This document shows, piece by piece, positions 6,650-13,288 of a DNA stretch of 13,754 bases. Each line of letters opens with the position of its first letter. Position 1 is the first letter of the stretch. Position numbers and translations under genes: made by a program. The DNA comes from an uncultured Erysipelotrichaceae bacterium (GTDB lineage Bacteria; Bacillota_I; Bacilli_A; RF39; UBA660), in assembly GCA_902768065.1 (NCBI GenBank), contig CACXJP010000072.1:1-13754 (forward strand). The letters are read 5' to 3'. The notes under the pieces are model-generated. The model ran no database searches. It was given only the letters and a program-made list of their open reading frames with translations, and had not been told where the DNA came from.

Positions 6650-8356
6650 CTACTCATCTGGATTAGTATTAGTATTTCCTCCATTATTACTATTGTTATT
6701 ATTATTGTTATTATTACTATTATTATTGTTGTTATTATTACTTGGAGCTGGAGTTGTACTTGGAGTAACTTTAGGTTTAACAGCATATTTAACCTCTAAG
6801 TTAGTTCCCTTAGTAACCGCACTTCCAACTAATCTAGATTGACTTATTATTCTACCTTCAGGTACACTTGTTGTTTGTTCTTCTTTATAAGTACAATTTA
6901 ACCCATACTTATCACAGAAAGCAGATACATCATCTTTTGAATAGCCTTCTTCAGCAAAATCCGGGAAAACAACATCATTCTTTGGAGTATAAAGTGTTAA
7001 AGTATCACCTTTCTTAAGCTCACTACCTTTAGCAAGACTTTGTCCTATGATTTCATTATCATCATACTCTTTATTTTTATCATCTGGTTCTTTTTTCTCA
7101 ATCTTTACAATTAATCCATATTTAGTTTCTAGTAAAGTTTTTACCTCAACTGCATTTTTACCAGTATAATCTTCAAGTTTAACTGTTTCTTCCCCTGTAG
7201 ATTTATAAATTGTAATTTTGCTTCCCTTTTTAATACTTCTACCAGCTTCCGGATTTGTTTTAATAACCAAATTTTTCTTTATTTTACTAGAAGGTTCGGT
7301 TTTGATTTCAGTATTAACCTCAAATCCCACCTTTTGTAGTGTCTTTTCACAAACACTTACCTTTTTACCTTCACAATCTGGAACAACAACATTCTTTGAT
7401 GAAGTAAATTTAGGTATTATGAAGAATATTGCAATTAATAATATCAATATAATTCCAAAAACAACACCTAATATTATAATGATAAGTTTTTTCTTCTTTT
7501 CGCTTTTTGCCTCATCATCATCAACAACATCATTTTCTTTAGTATTATCATCTTTATTTTCTTCTTTAGGTACTAATTTTATATCTTCTGCAATTTCATC
7601 CTCTTCTTTTTTTACTACTTTCTTCTTTGTCTCATTTTCATGTTCTGGATATTTATACTTATATTCCTCTTCATCCATTCTATCATCATCTAAAGCAGTT
7701 AATAAATCTTCATGCATCTCTCTTGCTGTTTCATACCTATTTTTAGGATTCTTAGCAGTCGCTCTTTTAATTATATTAACAATACTTTGTGGACACCCTT
7801 TTCCACTAGCTTGTTCTGGTGGTAAATAGTGGACAGATCCCATAACTGAATTAGTTTGAGTTAATTGTGTTGCATTTAATGCCATAGCAATACCAAAATC
7901 AGTTATTTTTATTTGGCCATCATCTTTAATCATAATATTTTGAGGTTTTAAATCTCTATGTATTATATATGAATCGTGGGCATGAGCCATACCATCAGTT
8001 AATTGAACCATTATATCAATAGCTTCACTTAATGTAAGACTACCACGTTTTTTCAATAATTGTTTTAATGTTTTTCCCTCAACATATTCCATAACAATGT
8101 AATATGTTCCATCATCTTCTCCAACATCATACATTTCAACTATATTTGAATGTGCTAACGAAGATGCAGAAAGTGCTTCTCTTTGAAATCTTCTAACAAA
8201 CTTCTCATCATTAGATAAATCTCCTCTTAATACTTTGATTGCCACATTTCTATCTAGAATAATATCATGTCCTAGATAAACATTAGCCATACCACCTTCG
8301 CCAATTGATCTTATAATTTCATAACGATCATTTATCTTTTGCCCCTTTGTTATCAC
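6650..8356 (-). CDS. prkC: PASTA-domain Ser/Thr protein kinase (PrkC/StkP type) with an internal deletion in the kinase domain
   Basis: 568 residues. The kinase N-lobe is intact: GEGGMANV (19-26), invariant K41 (VAIK) and helix C E60. So are HRDLKPQN (133-140), DFG (153-155), a Thr-rich activation loop and YLPPEQASGKG (177-187). The sequence then jumps straight to CPQSIVNIIKRATAKNPKNRYE (188 on). The roughly 50 residues with the DxxSxG motif, helix F and most of helix G are missing (see findings). A charged linker (220-290) leads to one membrane segment (291-313). Three extracellular PASTA repeats follow (about 322-387, 390-457, 461-527), then an Asn-rich tail (540-559). Family role: senses muropeptide/lipid II through PASTA repeats and phosphorylates wall and division proteins. 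GTG start at 8356 overlaps the phosphatase stop as GTGA, with GGTGA six bases upstream. Kinase activity of this copy is doubtful. Confidence 0.93.
   Translation of the reverse strand: MITKGQKINDRYEIIRSIGEGGMANVYLGHDIILDRNVAIKVLRGDLSNDEKFVRRFQREALSASSLAHSNIVEMYDVGEDDGTYYIVMEYVEGKTLKQLLKKRGSLTLSEAIDIMVQLTDGMAHAHDSYIIHRDLKPQNIMIKDDGQIKITDFGIAMALNATQLTQTNSVMGSVHYLPPEQASGKGCPQSIVNIIKRATAKNPKNRYETAREMHEDLLTALDDDRMDEEEYKYKYPEHENETKKKVVKKEEDEIAEDIKLVPKEENKDDNTKENDVVDDDEAKSEKKKKLIIIILGVVFGIILILLIAIFFIIPKFTSSKNVVVPDCEGKKVSVCEKTLQKVGFEVNTEIKTEPSSKIKKNLVIKTNPEAGRSIKKGSKITIYKSTGEETVKLEDYTGKNAVEVKTLLETKYGLIVKIEKKEPDDKNKEYDDNEIIGQSLAKGSELKKGDTLTLYTPKNDVVFPDFAEEGYSKDDVSAFCDKYGLNCTYKEEQTTSVPEGRIISQSRLVGSAVTKGTNLEVKYAVKPKVTPSTTPAPSNNNNNNNSNNNNNNNNSNNGGNTNTNPDE
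6680..6739. repeat. Asn-codon trinucleotide tract
   Basis: Codons 540-559 of the kinase are almost all AAT/AAC (N8-S-N8-S-N2), read as ATT/GTT triplets on the plus strand. Slippage here would change tail length without breaking the frame. Confidence 0.85.
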
Positions 8357-9096
8357 TTATCTTCACCTTCTTCACGAACTAAATAAGCAACCGAAATATT
8401 ATCTGTTCCACCCCTATTATTTGCTTTTTTAATAAGCTTAATAACCTTTTCTTCGCAAGTTCCCTCACCAAGTAATACTTTTTCTATTCCTTCTCTATCT
8501 AACATTCCTGTTAATCCATCACTTGAAAGTAATATTTCAGTAATATCCATATCACAATCAAATATATCAACATCCACTTCAGGAGAAGCACCTAGTGCTT
8601 TCATCAAAACATTCTTCTTTGGATGAACGGAAGCCTCTTCCTTAGTTAATTCCCCAGCACTTACAAGTAAATTAACTAATGTGTGATCATAAGTAACCTT
8701 ATGAAGATTATTATCTTTCATAACAAAACCACTTGAATCACCAACATTTCCAAAAAGAAGGTATTCTTTCGTAAGAATTGCCATAACTAAAGTAGTTCCC
8801 ATTCCTTTACTTTCAGGATGAACTGACTCATATTCAAATATTGATGAATTAATTTCATCAACAGAATCTCTAATCCAATTAACAGCATCAACTTTATTCA
8901 TATCTTTAAAAGTATCTTTAAAATGTGTTTGTAAATAATTGATTGCTATAGAAGAAGCAACCTCTCCAGCAGAATGTCCACCCATTCCATCAGCAATCGC
9001 CATTAAATAATTTTCTTCATCATTAGCTATAATAATAACACTATCTTCATTATGATCTCTTACTTTTCCAGCATCTGTTAAATAAAAGGTTTTCAT
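8353..9096 (-). CDS. prpC: PP2C-type Ser/Thr protein phosphatase (PrpC/Stp1)
   Basis: 247 residues. A cytoplasmic Mn/Mg-dependent phosphatase that reverses phosphorylation by the adjacent PASTA kinase. PP2C motifs in order are RDHNEDS (13-19), the metal site ADGMGGHSAGE (35-45, D36 and G37), GMGTT (98-102), GNVGDSSGF (116-124), SSDGLT (191-196, D193) and NRGGTDNISV (227-236, D232). All metal-binding aspartates are present and the length is normal. The start ATG at 9096 overlaps the rlmN stop as ATGA, with AGGAGG four bases upstream. The 3' end overlaps the kinase start as GTGA, so the three genes are translationally coupled. Confidence 0.97.
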   Translation of the reverse strand: MKTFYLTDAGKVRDHNEDSVIIIANDEENYLMAIADGMGGHSAGEVASSIAINYLQTHFKDTFKDMNKVDAVNWIRDSVDEINSSIFEYESVHPESKGMGTTLVMAILTKEYLLFGNVGDSSGFVMKDNNLHKVTYDHTLVNLLVSAGELTKEEASVHPKKNVLMKALGASPEVDVDIFDCDMDITEILLSSDGLTGMLDREGIEKVLLGEGTCEEKVIKLIKKANNRGGTDNISVAYLVREEGEDK

Positions 9097-10115
9097 AAAT
9101 CCTCCTTCTTACTTCTAAGTTGTCCACAGGCAGCACTTATCTTACTACCAAATTCCCTCCTGATTGTCACACTAACATTATTCTTCTTAAGTATATCATA
9201 AAATCTCATAATTTGAACAGTATTTGTTCTTTTAAAATCAATATTATTAGTTTCATTATAAGGAATTAAATTTATATAACAATTCATTCCCTTAACCAAA
9301 TCAGCAAGTTCCATTGCACAATCTATAGAATCATTAACATCTTTTAATAAAATATATTCAAAAGTTAATCTTCTATTTGTCTTCTTCAAATAAACTTTTA
9401 AAGCATCCATAACTTCTTCTATTGGATATGCTTTATTAATTGGCATTATTTTATTTCTTAAATGATTATTAGGCGCATGTAGACTTACCGCAAGATTAAT
9501 TTGTAAAGGTAATTCACTAAACTCTAATATTTTAGGTACAATTCCACACGTAGATACTGTTATATGTCTAGCTCCAATCGCAAGTCCCTTCGGATGATTA
9601 ATTATTTTAAAGAAGTTTATTAAATTATCATAATTATCAAAAGGTTCACCAATACCCATTACAACAACATGGCTTATTCTTTCTCCCAATAATTTTTCTA
9701 TCATTAAAATTTGTAAAACCATTTCATAAGTTTCAAGATTCCTTACTTTTTTTCTTCTTCCAGATTCACAAAATCTACATCCCATATTACATCCAACTTG
9801 CGATGAAACACATATACTATTACCATAATCATGTTTCATTAAAACAGCCTCAATATGTTCATGATCATATAATTCAAACAAGTATTTACAAACATCTACA
9901 TCTTCCTGAACATCAACAATCTTTAATCTTTCAATAGAAAAATCTGAAGATAATTTTGCCTTCATGTCATTACTAATATTAGACATTTCTTCATAGCTTT
10001 CAACTCTTTTTTCATATAGCCATCCAAATAATTGCAAAGCATGAAATTTCTTAGAACCATTTTCTAAGAAGTAATTTTCCATCTCTTCCAAAGTTAATCC
10101 ATAAATATTTTTCAT
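9093..10115 (-). CDS. rlmN: Dual-specificity 23S rRNA (A2503-C2) / tRNA (A37-C2) methyltransferase RlmN
   Basis: 340 residues. A radical SAM methylase that methylates C2 of A2503 in 23S rRNA and, in characterised homologues, A37 of some tRNAs. The radical SAM Cys triad is CNMGCRFC (C109, C113, C116). MGIGEPFDNYDN (153-164) and STCGI (188-192) follow. SLHAPNNHLRNKIMPIN, FEYILL and CYINLIPYN complete the core. The C-terminal AACGQL carries the methyl-accepting Cys, C330. The substrate-facing Glu is in IEAVLM (E89). It fits RlmN rather than Cfr on length and genomic place, though I cannot exclude subtype differences. The ribosome site (GTGG about four bases from ATG) is weak. It is first in the unit leading to rpe, behind an extended -10 promoter. 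Confidence 0.96.
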   Translation of the reverse strand: MKNIYGLTLEEMENYFLENGSKKFHALQLFGWLYEKRVESYEEMSNISNDMKAKLSSDFSIERLKIVDVQEDVDVCKYLFELYDHEHIEAVLMKHDYGNSICVSSQVGCNMGCRFCESGRRKKVRNLETYEMVLQILMIEKLLGERISHVVVMGIGEPFDNYDNLINFFKIINHPKGLAIGARHITVSTCGIVPKILEFSELPLQINLAVSLHAPNNHLRNKIMPINKAYPIEEVMDALKVYLKKTNRRLTFEYILLKDVNDSIDCAMELADLVKGMNCYINLIPYNETNNIDFKRTNTVQIMRFYDILKKNNVSVTIRREFGSKISAACGQLRSKKEDL

Positions 10116-10138
10116 ATTACCACTTCCAAATATAAGAT

Positions 10139-10147
10139 ATTATACCA
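10139..10147 (-). promoter_or_regulatory. Promoter of the rlmN-prpC-prkC-rsgA-rpe unit
   Basis: TGG-TATAAT on the minus strand (consensus -10 at 10144-10139), the same extended -10 as before the 3D-domain gene. No convincing -35. The predicted start is about 17 bases from the rlmN ATG, and it overlaps the end of the preceding terminator. Confidence 0.6.
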
Positions 10148-10148
10148 C

Positions 10149-10177
10149 AAAAAAGATAATCACTTAATAGGATTACC
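10149..10177 (-). terminator. Terminator overlapping the stop codon of the unknown membrane protein gene
   Basis: GGTAATC (10177-10171, inside the last codons) pairs with GATTATC (10161-10155, which includes part of the TGA stop) through seven pairs including one G-U, around a nine-base loop. Six T follow on the minus strand. Confidence 0.65.
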
Positions 10178-10861
10178 AATTTCTTTAACACTATTAAACA
10201 TTTCATAACTAGCTTCTATTTGTAAACTTTCATTACACTTATTATTTAACTTACAAAAACTATCTAATTTAAATTTTATAGTATTAGTTCCACTATTGTT
10301 ATCAAGAACAATATCAATATCATTAGGAACTTCATCAAAGTCTGAATCAATATTATAAACTATCTTATTTATAGTATTAGTTGATATTAAATATTTATAG
10401 GTACTAACTCCCTCTTCTGATATATCCTTTGAAGATAGAGTTGAACTATTTAATACTTTACTCATATTATCAACATCAATTAGTTCATAAAACAAATAAG
10501 GATTATCACATTTTACCCATGTTCCATTATTAACAAAGAAATCATTATTATTTCTATAGTACTCACTATTATTATATTTAAATGATTCAGTATCCTGAAA
10601 TCTTTTTCCATAATAATCATATACAGTACCATCAAATATTATTTTATAATCATATAAATAATTCTTATTTAGAAGCAAAGATGTATTAAATTGAATAGCT
10701 CTTCCCTTTTCATATTCCTTAGCCATAAAATTCTTATCTCCACCAAATTTAATAAATATTATTAATACTACAAAAAATAATAAGTAGAAACCAAAAAACA
10801 AAATGGGAGTTCCATTTTTTGTTTTTTTAAATTCTTTAATATTATCAATAAAGTTCTTCAT
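10160..10861 (-). CDS. Single-span membrane protein of unknown function, downstream of fmt
   Basis: 233 residues from ATG 10861, which has AAGGTG seven bases upstream. An in-frame TTG at 10879 would add six residues without a good ribosome site. A short basic N-terminus (KNFIDNIKEFKKTKNG) precedes one membrane segment (about 18-40), so the rest (about 42-233) is predicted extracellular. That part is rich in Tyr, Asn and Asp, with beta-like alternation (YLYDYKIIFDGTVYDYYGK; NTIKFKLDSF). It has Cys at CDNPY and a CKLNNKC pair that could be disulphides. The overall look is of a LolA/LprG-like exported fold, an impression only. The start overlaps the end of fmt by 17 bp, so it is translated with fmt; a terminator ends the unit. 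I recognise no family. Confidence 0.75.
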   Translation of the reverse strand: MKNFIDNIKEFKKTKNGTPILFFGFYLLFFVVLIIFIKFGGDKNFMAKEYEKGRAIQFNTSLLLNKNYLYDYKIIFDGTVYDYYGKRFQDTESFKYNNSEYYRNNNDFFVNNGTWVKCDNPYLFYELIDVDNMSKVLNSSTLSSKDISEEGVSTYKYLISTNTINKIVYNIDSDFDEVPNDIDIVLDNNSGTNTIKFKLDSFCKLNNKCNESLQIEASYEMFNSVKEIGNPIK

Positions 10862-11792
10862 TATTAAACACCTTACCAATTAAATTATCTTTTCCAACAC
10901 CATTTGCATAAGAATAAGCATCCATTTTCTTTTTACCAAAAGGTTTAACTTCTTTAATAATAATTGCTCCATCACTACATACAACTACAAGTCCACTTTT
11001 AGTAATATCAACAATTTCTCCACATTTACCCTTATGTTTTCCTTCAAGTATTTCACTACTATATATTTTCATTTCCTTGCCATCAAGAATTGCATTACTA
11101 CATGGAACAGGACACAAACCTCTTATTAGATTAAAAACTTCTCTACTAGTTTTGTTAAAGTCTATTCTCTCTTCTTCTCTTTTTATATTATAAGCATATG
11201 TAACATCATCTGAATTTTGTGCCTCTCTATTATTAGTTCCATCTATTATACTAGGCAAAGTATCAAGTAATAATTTAGTACCAGCATCACTTAATTTATC
11301 ATGTAAACTTTCTAAATTATCAGAATCTAAAATTGGCACTTCAATTTTACTAATCATATCCCCTGTATCCATACCGACATCCATATACATTATTGTAACC
11401 CCTGTCACATCATATCCATCTATAATTGCCTTATGAATTGGAGCCCCACCCCTTAATTTAGGTAATAATGAAGCATGAACATTAATACATCCTAATCTAG
11501 GACAATCCAGTATCTCTTTAGGAATTATTTGCCCATATGCACAAGTAACAATCAAATCTGGCTTAAGTGAAATAACATCCTCATAATCTTCCCTTATTTT
11601 TACAGGCTGAAAAACAGGAATATTATATTTTAATGCCAACTCTTTTACTGGTGTATTTGTAAGAATTTGATGTCTCCCAACTCTCTTATCTGGTTGAGAT
11701 ACAACACCAACTATTTCATCTTTATAATTGTCTATTAATCCCTGTAAAACATTAACTGCAAAATCAGGTGTACCCATAAATACTATTCTCAT
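10845..11792 (-). CDS. fmt: Methionyl-tRNA formyltransferase
   Basis: 315 residues, the normal length. Formylates Met-tRNAfMet with 10-formyl-THF for translation initiation in the cytoplasm. The N-terminal formyltransferase domain starts MRIVFMGTPDFAV. Its catalytic segment NVHASLLPKLRGGAPIH (104-120) contains N104 and H106, and MDVGMDTGDM (137-146) carries catalytic D142. The C-terminal OB-like domain includes IRGLCPVPCSNAI (223-235), where the usual Trp is replaced. The start ATG at 11792 has GGGGG eight bases upstream and sits two bases past the preceding stop. In Bacillus-type genomes fmt follows priA and def; here def is absent and two unrelated membrane-protein genes lie between priA and fmt. 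Confidence 0.96.
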   Translation of the reverse strand: MRIVFMGTPDFAVNVLQGLIDNYKDEIVGVVSQPDKRVGRHQILTNTPVKELALKYNIPVFQPVKIREDYEDVISLKPDLIVTCAYGQIIPKEILDCPRLGCINVHASLLPKLRGGAPIHKAIIDGYDVTGVTIMYMDVGMDTGDMISKIEVPILDSDNLESLHDKLSDAGTKLLLDTLPSIIDGTNNREAQNSDDVTYAYNIKREEERIDFNKTSREVFNLIRGLCPVPCSNAILDGKEMKIYSSEILEGKHKGKCGEIVDITKSGLVVVCSDGAIIIKEVKPFGKKKMDAYSYANGVGKDNLIGKVFNNEELY

Positions 11793-11794
11793 AA

Positions 11795-12973
11795 CTATAT
11801 CCCCCTAATAATCATAATAATTGTTATTATAACACCTAAACTAATAAAAAGTGATCCAAAAACTAAAAATATATAAACCTTACCATATGCATCAAGAAAT
11901 TCTCTATTCATGATTTCTTTACGATTTTTATATGGTAAATCTTCATCTTTATCATTTATAGTAATTCTGTTTATATTTTTAACATCAATATCATAAAAAT
12001 TTTCTAAAGAAACAACTTCAATATTTTGAGGCTCAATAGTACCATCAAATACTATATTTCCATTCTTTGAACTTAATATTCCATCAACAATTTCATATAG
12101 ATCTTCATTGCTATTAAGATATTCACCTATATTATTACTAGAAGAACTAATAAAATCTCTCTTAACAAGCATTAAACTAATCTTTTTATTAACTCTAAAT
12201 AATAAATCCCATTCTTTTTTTACTATATAAAGAACATAATCCATATCTTTCCTATCAAAAGATTTATCACTCATAAACCTTTTCAAGTGACTTATACAAG
12301 AATCATAATCAAGTTTCAAATAACTATCTTTTCCATCGGAATTGCCATAAAGATTATTAAATAACATATTTGTAAAATACATAGGAGCCATAGCAGAATA
12401 ATGACATCCCATTATAAAATTATCTGTAAAATATGATTTATTACTAGAAAAATCCTTTTCAATTATTTCTCTCATACCATACTTTTCGAATATCTTTTTA
12501 ACATCATTAAACTGTTGATAATAATTTATATAAAATTCTGAAATAAAACCATTATCTTTTATACTATTTTCATATACAGTACTAAAACCATGTACATAAT
12601 AACCCCCTAAAATATATTTATTATATACATGTTCTATAACTTTATTTTTATTTTCTTTTTCATCCATTCCTCTGATATTAAATAATTTAATTGTCATATA
12701 ACAAATCAACTTATTTATACCTATTACTATTTGATCATAATTATCAATTTTTTTATATAGTTTATCTAATTGAACAATAAAATCACCAAATAAACTATCA
12801 TCATCAATTACAATTTTAAATTTAAGTAGAGCATCATACAAAATATATAGTGATAATTCATTACCTATAGAAATATTATCTTCTAATTTTTCTTTTTCAT
12901 AATAACGAGGATTTCTCTTAATCTCTTTAATTAAATTTGAAACATCTTCTCTTTTTAAATATTTCTTTATCAC
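11795..12973 (-). CDS. C-tail-anchored membrane protein of unknown function with faint ADP-ribosyltransferase-like motifs
   Basis: 392 residues. The bulk (1-365) is soluble, with no signal peptide. A single hydrophobic segment at about 366-389 ends two residues from the C-terminus, so it is predicted to be tail-anchored with its domain in the cytoplasm. The first ~120 residues look helical. The stretch YYVHGFSTVYENSIKDNGF (125-143), then SYFTDNFIMGCHYSAMAPMYF (180-200) and IEPQNIEVVSL (313-323), resembles the HG.../...I..NG, YF and I-P-x-x-I spacing of PARP/KptA-like folds. This is inference from motif shape. GTG start at 12973 with a full AGGAGGTGAT ribosome site seven bases away. It lies in the priA-fmt interval, where such a gene is not expected, and is probably co-transcribed with both neighbours. 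Confidence 0.75.
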   Translation of the reverse strand: MIKKYLKREDVSNLIKEIKRNPRYYEKEKLEDNISIGNELSLYILYDALLKFKIVIDDDSLFGDFIVQLDKLYKKIDNYDQIVIGINKLICYMTIKLFNIRGMDEKENKNKVIEHVYNKYILGGYYVHGFSTVYENSIKDNGFISEFYINYYQQFNDVKKIFEKYGMREIIEKDFSSNKSYFTDNFIMGCHYSAMAPMYFTNMLFNNLYGNSDGKDSYLKLDYDSCISHLKRFMSDKSFDRKDMDYVLYIVKKEWDLLFRVNKKISLMLVKRDFISSSSNNIGEYLNSNEDLYEIVDGILSSKNGNIVFDGTIEPQNIEVVSLENFYDIDVKNINRITINDKDEDLPYKNRKEIMNREFLDAYGKVYIFLVFGSLFISLGVIITIIMIIRGI

Positions 12974-12976
12974 TAT

Positions 12977-12986
12977 ATCACCTCCT
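12977..12986 (-). promoter_or_regulatory. Full-length Shine-Dalgarno before a GTG start
   Basis: AGGAGGTGAT is a ten-base match to the 16S anti-SD, the strongest ribosome site in the window. It fixes the GTG at 12973 as start of the tail-anchored protein. Confidence 0.8.
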
Positions 12987-13007
12987 CTACTATCCCTTTA
13001 AAAATTC

Positions 13008-13223
13008 TTATTTAGTAGTGAAATATCCACCTATTACAATTACTGAACCAACAATAATAATTACAAGTAAAACTAATAATATTAGTTTAACAAATAAACT
13101 ATTACTATCCCAAAAACCATCCAAATTAGTTGAAGATTCCTTCATTAAAGTTTCATAATCTTCTCTATTTCTTCTGTTTACTTCTAATTCTGGATTTTGG
13201 TTATTTTGATTATTTTGATCCAT
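13008..13223 (-). CDS. Small membrane protein with Asn/Gln-rich N-terminus (71 aa)
   Basis: MDQNNQNNQNPELEV begins a hydrophilic, Asn/Gln-rich and then charged segment (1-40). One membrane span follows at about 43-67 (LFVKLILLVLLVIIIVGSVI), and a short GGYFTTK tail ends the protein. The start ATG at 13223 has AGGAG seven bases upstream. It sits 36 bp after priA and 34 bp before the next gene, so it is probably in the same transcript, though an extended -10 lies just upstream. Most likely N-terminus inside, though the charge bias is weak. No family recognised. It could assist the tail-anchored protein encoded next to it, but nothing in the sequence proves this. Confidence 0.7.
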   Translation of the reverse strand: MDQNNQNNQNPELEVNRRNREDYETLMKESSTNLDGFWDSNSLFVKLILLVLLVIIIVGSVIVIGGYFTTK

Positions 13224-13258
13224 ACAAACACTCCTATTCTAATAAAAGAATATCATAT

Positions 13259-13288
13259 TTTATATCATTTGACTAGGATTAAAGTCTA
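13259..13288 (-). promoter_or_regulatory. Possible internal promoter at the end of priA
   Basis: TGA-TATAAA (extended -10, 13264-13259) with a weak TAGACT -35 at 18 bp, overlapping the last priA codons. It could drive the 71-aa gene and those after it. Confidence 0.3.

Noticed and set aside
6630..6842. Plus-strand open frame of mostly leucine
   Set aside because: It is the antisense image of the Asn-codon tract in the kinase tail; no ribosome site and no support for a gene.
7218..7829. Long plus-strand open frame (203 codons), Ser/Phe-rich
   Set aside because: Fully antisense to the PASTA kinase. The Ser/Phe bias is what AT-rich antisense of Lys/Glu-rich coding gives; no start signals.
13235..13252. 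Six-bp inverted repeat TATTCT/AGAATA just before the ribosome site of the 71-aa gene, and nearby ATATCAT direct repeat
   Set aside because: Short and AT-only, as expected by chance in this composition; no U run and no known operator match.
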